From contig CANTUZ010000027.1 of NCBI GenBank assembly GCA_947846985.1, forward strand, positions 4,478,403 to 4,542,402: DNA of 64,000 nucleotides, in the 5' to 3' direction. This DNA comes from Fratercula arctica (lineage: Eukaryota; Chordata; Aves; Charadriiformes; Alcidae). This document shows, in pieces, positions 15,001 through 27,534 of the stretch. A model generated the notes under the pieces. That model worked only from the letters and a program-made list of their open reading frames with translations. It was not told where the DNA came from and did no database searches. The translations under genes were made by a program, and so were the position numbers. Numbering within the stretch: the stretch's first letter is position 1; each line of letters opens with the position of its first letter.

Positions 15001-18000
15001 GGAAAAGCATGGTGAAAGAAGAGAAAGGAAGGAGAGGGGACAAAGGGAAAAGAATGGGGAAAGAAGGAAAGGCGAAAGGCGGACCAAGGGGAGAAGAACG
15101 AAGATAGAAGCAAAGGGAAAACAAGCGACAGGAGAAAGAACGGGGAAAAGAGGAAAGGGAAACAGAGGACAGAGGCAAAAGAATGGGGAAAGAAGAAAAG
15201 GAGAAACAGGAGACTGGGGCAGAAAAATGGGGCAGGGGAAAGAGTGGGGAAAGAAGGAAAGGGGCAAGAGGCGATGGGGGGAAGAATGGAGAAAAAAAAG
15301 AAATGAGGAACCGGAGACGGGTGGTGGGGAGGGGAAGGAAAGAGGTAAATAAGGCGCGGGGAACGGGGGGAAAGAATGGGGACGGGGGTGGAAGAGAGGG
15401 TACGAGGGGCAAGAAGGGAAAGATGGAATGGAGGAACAGGGCACGGGGGGAAAGAAAGGGGAAGAAGAAAAGAGGGAAAGGGGAAGGATGAGGAAAGAAG
15501 GAAAGAAAGAACAGCGGATGGGGGAAGAATAAAGGAGGAACAGTGGGGGAAGTGTGGGGAAAGAAGGGACAAGGGGGGGAAAGAAAAGAGGAAAAGGAGA
15601 GGGCTAGAAGAATGGGGAGAGAAAGAAAGAAGGAAGAGGCGACAGGGTGGAAAAAAGAGGAAAGAAGGAAAGGAAGAACAGGGAACCGGGGAAAGAATGG
15701 TAATAGAAGAAAAAGGGGCTGGAGAGCAGAGAAAGAGAGAAAAAAGGAGGACGAAGGGACGAAGGGAAAAGAACGGGGAAAGGAGGAGAGGAAGAAGAGG
15801 CGAAGGCGGGGGAAGAATGGGGAAAGAGGGAAAGAACAGGTGACGAAGAAAAAGAACGGTGAAAGATGTAAAGATGCAGCAGAGAACAGGATGGGAAGTA
15901 TGGGGAACGGAAGGAGAAAAGAAACAAGGGAGCAGGGGCAAAAAATGGGGAAAGAAGGAAATGAGCAACAGGGGACGGAGGGGAAAGAAAGCGGAAAGAC
16001 GGAAAGGAGGAATAGGGGACGGGGTGGAAAGCACAAATAAAGGAAGAAAGGGGGAGCAGGGTACAGGGGAGACAAGTAGGGAAAGAAGGAAAGCGGGAAC
16101 AGGCGACGGGGGGGAAAGAATGGTGAAAGACATAAAAAAGGAACAGGGGACGAGGGAAAAATAACGGGGAAAGAAGGAACAGGGCACGAGGGTTGAGGAA
16201 CGGCAGAAGAATGGAAGGAGGAACGGGGCACGAGAGGAAAATAACTGGGAAAACAGAAAGAGGGACAAAGGAAAAGGAGAGAGAAACGGGGTAAGAAAGG
16301 AAAGGAAGAACGGGGACAGAGGGGAAAGAACGGGGAAAGAAGGGAAAGAAGGAACAGGAGACAGGGTGGGAAGAAAGAGGACGAGGGGGCAAGAAAGGGG
16401 AAATGTGGGACGGCACGGGGAGAACAGAGAAAGAAAGAAGGAATAGGGGAAGGGGTGGAAGAATGCAGAAAGAAGGAAAGGAAAAAGAGGCGACGGGTGG
16501 AAAGAACGGGGAAAGGAGGAACGGGGGATGGGGCAGGAAGAAAGGACGTGGAGGGAAGAAAGGGGAAAAGTGGGATGGCAGGGGGAGAATAGGGAAAAAA
16601 AGAAAGAAGGAAGAGGGAACGCGGAGGAAGGGGAAAGAAGGAAAGAAGGAACGGGGGATGGGGAGGAAAGACCGGGGAAGGAAGGGAATGAAGGAACAGG
16701 GGTGGGAAAATGGGGAAAGAAAGAAAGGAGGGACGGGAGACCGCGGTAGAAGAATAGAGAAAGAAGGAAAGAAGGAACAGGCGACAGGAGGAAAAAATGT
16801 GGAAAGAAGGAAATGAGGAACACGGGATGGAAGGGAAAGAACGGGGAACGAAGGGAAAGGAGAAACACGGGACAGGGGAAATGGGAAAAGAAAGAAAAAA
16901 GGAACCGGGGACGAGTGGAAAGAAAGGAGACGGGCCAGGGCGGGGGAAGAAAGGAGTGAGAAGGAAGAGGGAACAGACGAGAAGGATGGGGAAATAAGGG
17001 AAGGAGGAAGAGGGGACGGGGGGGAAACATGAGGAAAGAAGGGAAAAAGAAACAGGGGATGGAGGGAAGAACGATGAAAGACGAGAAAGGAGAAAAAGGG
17101 GACGGCGGCGAAATGCGGGAAGGAGTGGGAAAAATGGGTAAAAAAGGAAAGGAGGAACAGGGCGCAAGGGAGAAGAACGGGGATAGAAGTAAAGGGGGAA
17201 AAGGGCCAGGGGGAGGAATGGGGAAAGGAGGAAAGGGAAAACAGGCGACGGGGGAAGAATGGGGAAAGAAGGCAAAGAAGAACTGGGGATGGAGAAGGAA
17301 GAATGCGTAAGGAAGAGAAGGAGGAACGGGATGGAGAAGGAATAATGGGTAAAGAAGGAAAGGGGGGACAGGGGAAGAATGCAGCAAGCAGGAAAGGTGG
17401 AACAGGGCCTGAGGGGGGAGAAAGGAGACGAGGAGGAAGAAACAGACAAGAAGGAAAAGAGGAACATGGGACAGAGGAGAACAATGGGGGAAAGAAAAGA
17501 CGGGGGACGTGCGGGAAAGAAAGCGGAGAGAAGGGAAGGAGGAATAGGGGCTGGGGGGGAAACAAAGTGGAAAGAAGGAACGGTGAAACGGGGGACGGGG
17601 GAAAGAATGGGGAAAGAAGGAAAGAAAGAAAAGAGGAACCGGGGACAGAAGGAAAGAATGGGGAAAGAAGGAAAGGAAAAACAGGAGACCGAGGTAGAAG
17701 AAATAGGACAGGGGGAAGCACGGGGAAAGAAGGAAAAGGGGCCACAGGCGATGGGGGGAAGAATGGAGAAGAAAAGAAATGAGGAACGGGAGACGGGTGG
17801 GGAGGAAGGAAAAAAGTAAATAAGGCACCAGGAATGGGGGGAAAAATGGGAAAAGAAAAGGATAATAGAACAGGGGATGGGGCTGAAGAATAAGGAAGGA
17901 AAGGAAGGAAAGGAAGGAAAGGACAGAAAGGAAGGAAAGGAAGGAAAGGACGGAAAGGGGGACTGAGGAAAGAACGGGGGAAGAGGAACGGGGAGGGCAA

Positions 18001-21000
18001 CATGAGGAACAAAGGGGAAAAAGAAACAGGGGGCGGGGGAAAGAATGGGGAAAGAAGGAAAGCAAGAACGGGGGATGGGCGGGAAAGAATGGGGACGGGG
18101 TGGAAGAAAGGGGACGATGGGGAAAGAGGGAAAGATGGAATGGAGGACTGGGGCACAGCGGGAAAGGATGGGGAAAGAAGTACAGAGCGAGCAGTGGACG
18201 GGAGAAGAATAAAGAAGGAACAAGGAACAGTGCGGGAAGTACGGGGAAAGAAGGCAGAGGGGACAGGGGGAGGAAAGAAAAGAAGGAAAAGCAGCGGGCT
18301 GGAAGAATGGGGATGAAAGAAAGAAGGAACGGGCGACAGGGTGGAAAAATGGGGAAAGAAGGAAAGGAGCAACAGGGGATGGAGGAGAAAGAATGGTGCA
18401 TGAAGGAAAAGGAGGAAGAGGGGACGGAGAGAAGAGAATGGGGAAAGAAAGAACAGAGGAACAGGGGACGGAGGAAAAAAAAATGGGGAAGGAAGAAAAG
18501 AAAGAAGAGGCGATGAGGAAAAAAAAAAGGTGAAAGACACAAAGATGCAACAGAGAAGCGGCTGGGAAGCATGGGGAAAGAAGGAGAAAAAGAAACAAGG
18601 GAGAAGGGGCAAAGAATGGGGAAAGAAGGAAAGGAGCGACAGGGGATGGAGGGGAAAGGAACAACAGGCGACAAGGCGGGGAAGGAACAGGAAAAGGAAC
18701 AAAGGGGCAAAACGGGGGACGGGACCTGTAAGAATGGGAAAAGACCACAAAGGGGAATACGTGACGGCGGGCAGAAAGAGTGGGAAAGACGGAACGCGTG
18801 ACGGAGGGGAAAAGCATGGTGAAAGAAGAGAAAGGAAGGAGAGGGGACAAAGAGAAAAGAATGGGGAAAGAAGGAAAGGCGAAAGGCGGACCAAGGGGAG
18901 AAGAACGAAGATAGAAGCAAAGGGAAAACAAGCGACAGGAGAAAGAACGGGGAAAAGAGGAAAGGGAAACAGAGGACAGAGGCAAAAGAATGGGGAAAGA
19001 AGAAAAGGAGAAACAGGAGACTGGGGCAGAAAAATGGGGCAGGGGAAAGAATGGGGAAAGAAGGAAAGGGGCAAGAGGCGATGGGGGGAAGAATGGAGAA
19101 AAAAAAGAAATGAGGAACAGGAGACGGGTGGTGGGGAGGGGAAGGAAAGAAGTAAATAAGGCGCGGGGAACGGGGGGAAAGAATGGGGACGGGGGTGGAA
19201 GAGAGGGTACGAGGGGCAAGAAGGGAAAGATGGAATGGAGGAACAGGGCACGGGGGGAAAGAAAGGGGAAGAAGAAAAGAGGGAAAGGGGAAGGATGAGG
19301 AAAGAAGGAAAGAAAGAACAGCGGATGGGGGAAGAATAAAGGAGGAACAGTGGGGGAAGTGTGGGGAAAGAAGGGACAAGGGGGGGGGAAAGAAAAGAGG
19401 AAAAGGAGAGGGCTAGAAGAATGGGGAGAGAAAGAAAGAAGGAAGAGGCGACAGGGTGGAAAAAAGAGGAAAGAAGGAAAGGAAGAACAGGGAACCGGGG
19501 AAAGAATGGTAATAGAAGAAAAAGGGGCTGGAGAGCAGAGAAAGAGAGAAAAAAAGGAGGACGAAGGGACGAAGGGAAAAGAACGGGGAAAGGAGGAGAG
19601 GAAGAAGAGGCGAAGGCGGGGGAAGAATGGGGAAAGAGGGAAAGAACAGGTGACGAAGAAAAAGAACGGTGAAAGATGTAAAGATGCAGCAGAGAACAGG
19701 ATGGGAAGTATGGGGAACGGAAGGAGAAAAGAAACAAGGGAGCAGGGGCAAAAAATGGGGAAAGAAGGAAATGAGCAACAGGGGACGGAGGGGAAAGAAA
19801 GCGGAAAGACGGAAAGGAGGAACAGGGGACGGGGTGGAAAGCACAAATAAAGGAAGAAAGGGGGAGCAGGGTACAGGGGAGACAAGTAGGGAAAGAAGGA
19901 AAGCGGGAACAGGCGACGGGGGGGAAAGAATGGTGAAAGAAATAAAAAAGGAACAGGGGACGAGGGAAAAATAACGGGGAAAGAAGGAACAGGGCACGAG
20001 GGTTGAGGAACGGCAGAAGAATGGAAGGAGGAACGGGGGCACGAGAGGAAAATAACTGGGAAAACAGAAAGAGGGACAAAGGAAAAGGAGAGAGAAACGG
20101 GGTAAGAAAGGAAAGGAAGAACGGGGACAGAGGGGAAAGAACGGGGAAAGAAGGGAAAGAAGGAACAGGAGACAGGGTGGGAAGAAAGAGGACGAGGGGG
20201 CAAGAAAGGGGAAATGTGGGACGGCACGGGGAGAACAGAGAAAGAAAGAAGGAATAGGGGAAGGGGTGGAAGAATGCAGAAAGAAGGAAAGGAAAAAGAG
20301 GCGACGGGTGGAAAGAACGGGGAAAGGAGGAACGGGGGATGGGGCAGGAAGAAAGGACGTGGAGGGAAGAAAGGGGAAAAGTGGGATGGCAGGGGGAGAA
20401 TAGGGAAAAAAAGAAAGAAGGAAGAGGGAACGCGGAGGAAGGGGAAAGAAGGAAAGAAGGAACGGGGGATGGGGAGGAAAGACCGGGGAAGGAAGGGAAT
20501 GAAGGAACAGGGGTGGGAAAATGGGGAAAGAAAGAAAGGAGGGACGGGAGACCGCGGTAGAAGAATAGAGAAAGAAGGAAAGAAGGAACAGGCGACAGGA
20601 GGAAAAAATGTGGAAAGAAGGAAATGAGGAACACGGGATGGAAGGGAAAGAACGGGGAACGAAGGGAAAGGAGAAACACGGGACAGGGGAAATGGGAAAA
20701 GAAAGAAAAAAGGAACCGGGGACGAGTGGAAAGAAAGGAGACGGGCCAGGGCGGGGGAAGAAAGGAGTGAGAAGGAAGAGGGAACAGACGAGAAGGATGG
20801 GGAAATAAGGGAAGGAGGAAGAGGGGACGGGGGGGAAACATGAGGAAAGAAGGGAAAAAAGAAACAGGGGATGGAGGGAAGAACGATGAAAGACGAGAAA
20901 GGAGAAAAAGGGGACGGCGGCGAAATGCGGGAAGGAGTGGGAAAAATGGGTAAAAAAGGAAAGGAGGAACAGGGCGCAAGGGAGAAGAACGGGGATAGAA

Positions 21001-24000
21001 GTAAAGGGGGAAAAGGGCCAGGGGGAGGAATGGGGAAAGGAGGAAAGGGAAAACAGGCGACGGGGGAAGAATGGGGAAAGAAGGCAAAGAAGAACTGGGG
21101 GTGGAGAAGGAAGAATGCGTAAGGAAGAGAAGGAGGAACGGGATGGAGGAGGAATAACGGGTAAAGAAGGAAAGGGGGGACAGGGGAAGAATGCAGCAAG
21201 CAGGAAAGGTGGAACAGGGCCTGAGGGGGGAGAAAGGAGACGAGGAGGAAGAAACAGACAAGAAGGAAAAGAGGAACATGGGACAGAGGAGAACAATGGG
21301 GAAAGAAAAAAGACAGGGGACGTGCGGGAAAGAAAGCGGAGAGAAGGGAAGGAGGAATAGGGGCTGGGGGGGAAACAAAGTGGAAAGAAGGAACGGTGAA
21401 ACGGGGGACGGGGGAAAGAATGGGGAAAGAAGGAAAGAAAGAAAAGAGGAACCGGGGACAGAAGGAAAGAATGGGGAAAGAAGGAAAGGAAAAACAGGAG
21501 ACCGAGGTAGAAGAAATAGGACAGGGGGAAGCACGGGGAAAGAAGGAAAAGGGGCCACAGGCGATGGGGGGAAGAATGGAGAAGAAAAGAAATGAGGAAC
21601 GGGAGACGGGTGGGGAGGAAGGAAAAAAGTAAATAAGGCACCAGGAAGGGGGGGGGGAAATGGGAAAAGAAAAGAATAATAGAACAGGGGATGGGGCTGA
21701 AGAATAAGGAAGGAAAGGACGGAAAGAGCGGAAAGGACAGAAAGGAAGGAAAGGAAGGAAAGGACGGAAAGGGGGACTGAGGAAAGAACGGGGGAAGGAG
21801 GAACGGGGAGGGCAACATGAGGAACAACGGGGAAAAAGAAACAGGGGGCGGGGGAAAGAATGGGGAAAGAAGGAAAGCAAGAACGGGGGATGGGCGGGAA
21901 AGAACGGGGACGGGGTGGAAGAAAGGGGACGATGGGGAAAGAGGGAAAGACGGAATGGAGGACTGGGGCACAGCGGGAAAGGATGGGGAAAGAAGTACAG
22001 AGCGAGCAGTGGACGGGAGAAGAATAAAGAAGGAACAAGGAACAGCGGGGGAAGTACGGGGAAAGAAGGCACCGGGGACAGGGGGAGGAAAGAAAAGAAG
22101 GAAAAGCAGCGGGCTGGAAGAATGGGGATGAAAGACAGAAGGAACGGGCGACAGGGTGGAAAAATGGGGAAAGAAGGAAAGGAGCAACAGGGGATGGAGG
22201 AGAAGGAACGGTGCATGAGGGGAAAGGAGGAAGAGGGGACGGAGAGAAGAGAATGGGGAAAGAAAGAACAGAGGAACAGGGGACGGAGGAAAAAAAAATG
22301 GGGAAGGAAGAAAAGAAAGAAGAGGCGATGAGGAAAAAAGAAAGGTGAAAGACACAAAGATGCAACAGAGAACGGGCTGGGAAGCATGGGGAAAGAAGGA
22401 GAAAAAGAAACAAGGGAGAAGGGGCAAAGAATGGGGAAAGAAGGAAAGGAGCGACGGGGGGATGGAGGGGAAAGGAACAACAGGCGACAAGGCGGGGAAG
22501 GAACAGGAAAAGGAACAAAGGGGCAAAACGGGGGACGGGACCTGTAAGAATGGGAAAAGACCACAAAGGGGAATACGTGACGGCGGGCAGAAAGAGTGGG
22601 AAAGACGGAACGCGTGACGGAGGGGAAAAGCATGGTGAAAGAAGAGAAAGGAAGGAGAGGGGACAAAGGGAAAAGAATGGGGAAAGAAGGAAAGGCGAAA
22701 GGCGGACCAAGGGGAGAAGAACGAAGATAGAAGCAAAGGGAAAACAAGCGACAGGAGAAAGAACGGGGAAAAGAGGAAAGGGAAACAGAGGACAGAGGCA
22801 AAAGAATGGGGAAAGAAGAAAAGGAGAAACAGGAGACTGGGGCAGAAAAATGGGGCAGGGGAAAGAGTGGGGAAAGAAGGAAAGGGGCAAGAGGCGATGG
22901 GGGGAAGAATGGAGAAAAAAAAGAAATGAGGAACCGGAGACGGGTGGTGGGGAGGGGAAGGAAAGAGGTAAATAAGGCGCGGGGAACGGGGGGAAAGAAT
23001 GGGGACGGGGGTGGAAGAGAGGGTACGAGGGGCAAGAAGGGAAAGATGGAATGGAGGAACAGGGCACGGGGGGAAAGAAAGGGGAAGAAGAAAAGAGGGA
23101 AAGGGGAAGGATGAGGAAAGAAGGAAAGAAAGAACAGCGGATGGGGGAAGAATAAAGGAGGAACAGTGGGGGAAGTGTGGGGAAAGAAGGGACAAGGGGG
23201 GGAAAGAAAAGAGGAAAAGGAGAGGGCTAGAAGAATGGGGAGAGAAAGAAAGAAGGAAGAGGCGACAGGGTGGAAAAAAGAGGAAAGAAGGAAAGGAAGA
23301 AGCAGGGAACCGGGGAAAGAATGGTAATAGAAGAAAAAGGGGCTGGAGAGCAGAGAAAGAGAGAAAAAAAGGAGGACGAAGGGACGAAGGGAAAAGAACG
23401 GGGAAAGGAGGAGAGGAAGAAGAGGCGAAGGCGGGGGAAGAATGGGGAAAGAGGGAAAGAACAGGTGACGAAGAAAAAGAACGGTGAAAGATGTAAAGAT
23501 GCAGCAGAGAACAGGATGGGAAGTATGGGGAACGGAAGGAGAAAAGAAACAAGGGAGCAGGGGCAAAAAATGGGGAAAGAAGGAAATGAGCAACAGGGGA
23601 CGGAGGGGAAAGAAAGCGGAAAGACGGAAAGGAGGAATAGGGGACGGGGTGGAAAGCACAAATAAAGGAAGAAAGGGGGAGCAGGGTACAGGGGAGACAA
23701 GTAGGGAAAGAAGGAAAGCGGGAACAGGCGACGGGGGGGAAAGAATGGTGAAAGACATAAAAAAGGAACAGGGGACGAGGGAAAAATAACGGGGAAAGAA
23801 GGAACAGGGCACGAGGGTTGAGGAACGGCAGAAGAATGGAAGGAGGAACGGGGCACGAGAGGAAAATAACTGGGAAAACAGAAAGAGGGACAAAGGAAAA
23901 GGAGAGAGAAACGGGGTAAGAAAGGAAAGGAAGAACGGGGACAGAGGGGAAAGAACGGGGAAAGAAGGGAAAGAAGGAACAGGAGACAGGGTGGGAAGAA

Positions 24001-24985
24001 AGAGGACGAGGGGGCAAGAAAGGGGAAATGTGGGACGGCACGGGGAGAACAGAGAAAGAAAGAAGGAATAGGGGAAGGGGTGGAAGAATGCAGAAAGAAG
24101 GAAAGGAAAAAGAGGCGACGGGTGGAAAGAACGGGGAAAGGAGGAACGGGGGATGGGGCAGGAAGAAAGGACGTGGAGGGAAGAAAGGGGAAAAGTGGGA
24201 TGGCAGGGGGAGAATAGGGAAAAAAGAAAGAAGGAAGAGGGAACGCGGAGGAAGGGGAAAGAAGGAAAGAAGGAACGGGGGATGGGGAGGAAAGACTGGG
24301 GAAGGAAGGGAATGAAGGAACAGGGGTGGGAAAATGGGGAAAGAAAGAAAGGAGGGACGGGAGACCGCGGTAGAAGAATAGAGAAAGAAGGAAAGAAGGA
24401 ACAGGCGACAGGAGGAAAAAATGTGGAAAGAAGGAAATGAGGAACACGGGATGGAAGGGAAAGAACGGGGAACGAAGGGAAAGGAGAAACACGGGACAGG
24501 GGAAATGGGAAAAGAAAGAAAAAAGGAACCGGGGACGAGTGGAAAGAAAGGAGACGGGCCAGGGCGGGAAAGAAAGGAGTGAGAAGGAAGAGGGAACAGA
24601 CGAGAAGGATGGGGAATAAGGGAAGGAGGAAGAGGGGGACGGGGGGGAAACATGAGGAAAGAAGGGAAAAAAGAAACAGGGGATGGAGGGAAGAACGATG
24701 AAAGACGAGAAAGGAGAAAAAGGGGACGGCGGCGAAATGCGGGAAGGAGTGGGAAAAATGGGTAAAAAAGGAAAGGAGGAACAGGGCGCAAGGGAGAAGA
24801 ACGGGGATAGAAGTAAAGGGGGAAAAGGGCCAGGGGGAGGAATGGGGAAAGGAGGAAAGGGAAAACAGGCGACGGGGGAAGAATGGGGAAAGAAGGCAAA
24901 GAAGAACTGGGGGTGGAGAAGGAAGAATGCGTAAGGAAGAGAAGGAGGAACGGGATGGAGGAGGAATAACGGGTAAAGAAGGAAG
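1..24985. repeat. 3.81-kb higher-order purine-rich satellite array, about 6.6 copies
   Basis: The + strand is almost entirely A and G with scattered C and T. A landmark (AAAGATGTAAAGATGCAGCA) recurs at about 614, 4,424, 8,235, 12,046, 15,859, 19,669 and 23,484, giving periods of 3,810-3,815 bp. Copies differ by isolated substitutions and 1-4-bp indels. Inside each copy the basic unit is about 43-44 bp, of the form AAAGAATGGGGAAAGAAGG followed by AAAGGAGGAACAGGGGACGG; for example two consecutive 44-bp units lie near 700-787. The array enters from the left window edge, and its last copy breaks off near 24,985, where the next bases no longer match the other copies. Very long open frames on the minus strand (thousands of codons) result from pyrimidine-rich composition, because all stop codons need purines on that strand. 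They show no domain-like sequence. Confidence 0.95.
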
Positions 24986-26776
24986 AACGGGGACAAGGGG
25001 GACAGGAGAAAAAGACGATTGGTGGAGAAGAAAGAGGAAAGGGCAGACGAGGAAAGGAATAAAGGATACATAAGGGAAAGAAAAGGGGCAAATAAAGAAG
25101 GGGGGACAAGGGGTCAAGGAAGTGGGGAAGGGGGGACAGCAAGTGAAGAAAGGGGGGAAGGAGGGACAAGGAACGGGGGAAAGAAAGTGAAAATGGTGAA
25201 AAGGGGGTCGAGGGAAAGAAAGAGGACAAATCGGGAACAGGGAGGAAAGAAAGGCAGAAAGGTGGGACAGGGAAGGGGATGGAAAAGGAAAAGGGGAAAG
25301 TGCGGATAGCAGACGCATGCAAGAAAGGGGAGTGGGGGAACCGGGGGGAATAAGGGGGAAAAGGTAGACCCAGGAGAAGTCTGAAGGGAAAAGAGAGGGA
25401 GAAGAAATGGGGAGATGAGAGAGGAGAAAGACAAGGGGAAAGGGGAGACAGGAAGAAAGATGGGGGCAGGGGTAAGAAACGGGAAAGGGGACAGGGAAAA
25501 AAGACAGAAAAGGGGACAGGAAAAATGAGAGAAAGGAGTATGGGGGGGGAAGAGAGGAATAAGGGGCAAAGCGGGGACATGGAAGGGGGAAAAAAAGGGA
25601 AAGGGAAAAAGGGGGACAGGGGATGGGTCAGAGGGAAAGAAAGCGGAAAGAGGGATGGGGGAGGAAGAAAAGGGAAATGGGGAACCAGGCATGGTGAGGG
25701 GGAGAAAGCAGAAAGAAGGAAAAGGGGGACAGAAGGTAAAGGGAGAATAAAGGGGGAAGGGGGGAACAGAAGACAATGGGTGGAGAGAAGTGGGAAAGGT
25801 GGTAAAGGGAATGGGGAAAGAAGGAAAGAGTGGACAAAGGATGGGGGCGGGGGGGAAGAAAGGGAAAGGGGACGGGGAAGAAAGGGAAGAAGGGGGGAAG
25901 AAAGGGAAGAAGGGGGGAAGAAAGGGAAGAAGGGGGGAAGAAAGGGAAGAAGGGGGGGAAGAAAGGGAAGAAGGGGGGAAGAAAGGGAAGAAGGGGGGAA
26001 GAAAGGGAAGAAGGGGGAAAGAAAGGGAAAAAGGGGGAAAGAAAGGGAAAAAGGGGGAAAGAAAGGGAAAAAGGGGGAAAGAAAGGGAAAAAGGGGGAAA
26101 GAAAGGGAAAAAGGGGGAAAGAAAGGGAAAAAAGGGGGAAAGAAAGGGAAAAAGGGGGACAGGGGTAAGGGGAAAAAAAGGAGAAAGAAGAACAAGGGAA
26201 TAAGAAGGAAAAGGGGGACAAGGGAATAAGAGGGAAAAGGGGGAAAAGGAGAACAGGGGAGGCTGAAACAGAAAAGAGGGAAAAGGATGACATAGGACAG
26301 AGGAAAGAAAAGGTAAAGGAAGTAGGAAGGGGGGGCATGGGAGGAGGAACAAAGACGGGGAAAGGGCTGACAGGGAACTTGGGGGGAGAATGGGGAAAGA
26401 AGGGAAAGGGGGACAGAGAATGGAAAAGGGGGAGGCAGTGAGTGAAGCATAGGGAAAAGGAGAACAGGAGACAGAGAAAAATAGGGGGGGAAGGAAATAA
26501 AGAAGGCAGAAAGATGAAAGGGGGAAAGGGGAGACTTGGAATAGGGGGAATAAAAGAAAAAGGAAATGGAAAGATGGGATGTGGAAGGAGGAGCAGCAAA
26601 GAGAAAGGGAAGGGGTGACGTGAAACGGGGGGAGAATGGGGAAAGAGTGCAAAGGCAGACAGAGAACAGGGGCAGGAAAGGGGAGGCACAAGAGAAGAAA
26701 AGGGGAAATGGAGAAAGAGATGACAGCAAAGAGGGGTGTTAGAAATGGGGAAAGGCGGGACAGTGGGAAAGGGAGG
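24986..26776. repeat. Diverged purine-rich flank of the satellite
   Basis: The sequence stays strongly purine-rich on the + strand but no longer matches the 3.81-kb unit. Short blocks such as GGGGACAGGG, GGGAAAGAAAG and GGGGAAAGG recur at irregular spacing, as expected of older or unhomogenised sequence at an array edge. The purine bias stops sharply at about 26,776, where mixed sequence begins (GGACTCAAGATGCTCACC). No convincing gene is seen. Confidence 0.75.
25874..26160. repeat. 20-bp purine minisatellite with two variant blocks
   Basis: About fourteen tandem copies of a 20-bp unit. Roughly the first half uses GGGGAAGAAAGGGAAGAAGG. From about 26,015 the unit changes to GGGGAAAGAAAGGGAAAAAG. 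Single-base slippage copies lie near 25,950 and 26,126. The block is pure polypurine on the + strand. Confidence 0.93.
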
Positions 26777-27355
26777 ACTCAAGATGCTCACCCTATCCCC
26801 TGCTAAATAATCTCACCATCACCCAGATAAAGAAAAACCATATCAGCAACTTACACGGTATACAGCAAAACTGTTGAAAAAAACCAAAGTTCCATCTTCA
26901 GTCAGGTTGGGAATTCCTCAAAATACAGTATACCTGGAATTAAAACAAAAAAAACCCACACTATTTAACTCCTCCCCCACGATGCTTCCCAGAGGCATGG
27001 TGGCTCAGACCATGGCTCACACATGCAGCCGATGAAGGCAGCGAGGTCCCAGTGCTCTTTGCTGGTGGTGCACTCTATCAGGGATAGCTAGGAGGGATCC
27101 TTCCTCACTGCAAGAACCCTCTGTTTCTCGCTGGAGGAACCTGCTTGTTGGAACCCTTTTCTTTTTACTCCTCAGCCAGCTCCGGCAGGCAGCTGTGCCC
27201 AGGCAGCCCCCTCCACACGGCAGGGCCAACCCCATCCTCAGCCTCACTGGCTACACCTGAGCCTGGCCCAGCCCCTCCTCACTTCATGGGTCACACCTGG
27301 GCTGCCTCAACCCCAGCTGGAGCCCACTGGGAACAGGAGCCATTGCCAAAACCCC

Positions 27356-27360
<5 letters not shown>
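26777..27360. other. Unassigned mixed sequence right of the purine array
   Basis: This is the first non-repetitive sequence after the array. Short open frames exist on both strands but none has recognisable domains, and no clear exon with matching splice sites was found. Confidence 0.5.

Positions 27361-27398
<38 letters not shown>
27361..27398. repeat. (AC)19 microsatellite
   Basis: Nineteen uninterrupted AC dinucleotides, preceded by CCCCACAGC and followed by CCCGAGCC. A length polymorphism is likely. Confidence 0.98.
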
Positions 27399-27400
<2 letters not shown>

Positions 27401-27534
27401 CGAGCCTGTCCCCAACGACACGCTCTGCACCCTGGGGGCAGCAGATGCATCCAAGAGCACAGAGGAAGCGTTTATTCCTGAATGTGCATAAGAAATGCCA
27501 GCAGCGAGTTGGCTAGGAGGCTCAGTGCCCAAAA

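Noticed and set aside
358..15444. Minus-strand open frame of about 5,000 codons, and another of 5,779 codons at 7,979-25,318, rich in Ser, Pro, Phe and Leu
   Set aside because: Stop codons cannot easily occur on a pyrimidine-rich strand, the frames are made only of the satellite unit, they overlap each other in different frames, and no domain, signal or splice structure is present.
55..24934. Many Lys/Glu/Gly/Arg-rich open frames of 60-350 codons on the + strand of the purine array
   Set aside because: They are translations of the same tandem unit, recur once per 3.81-kb copy and change with single-base indels.
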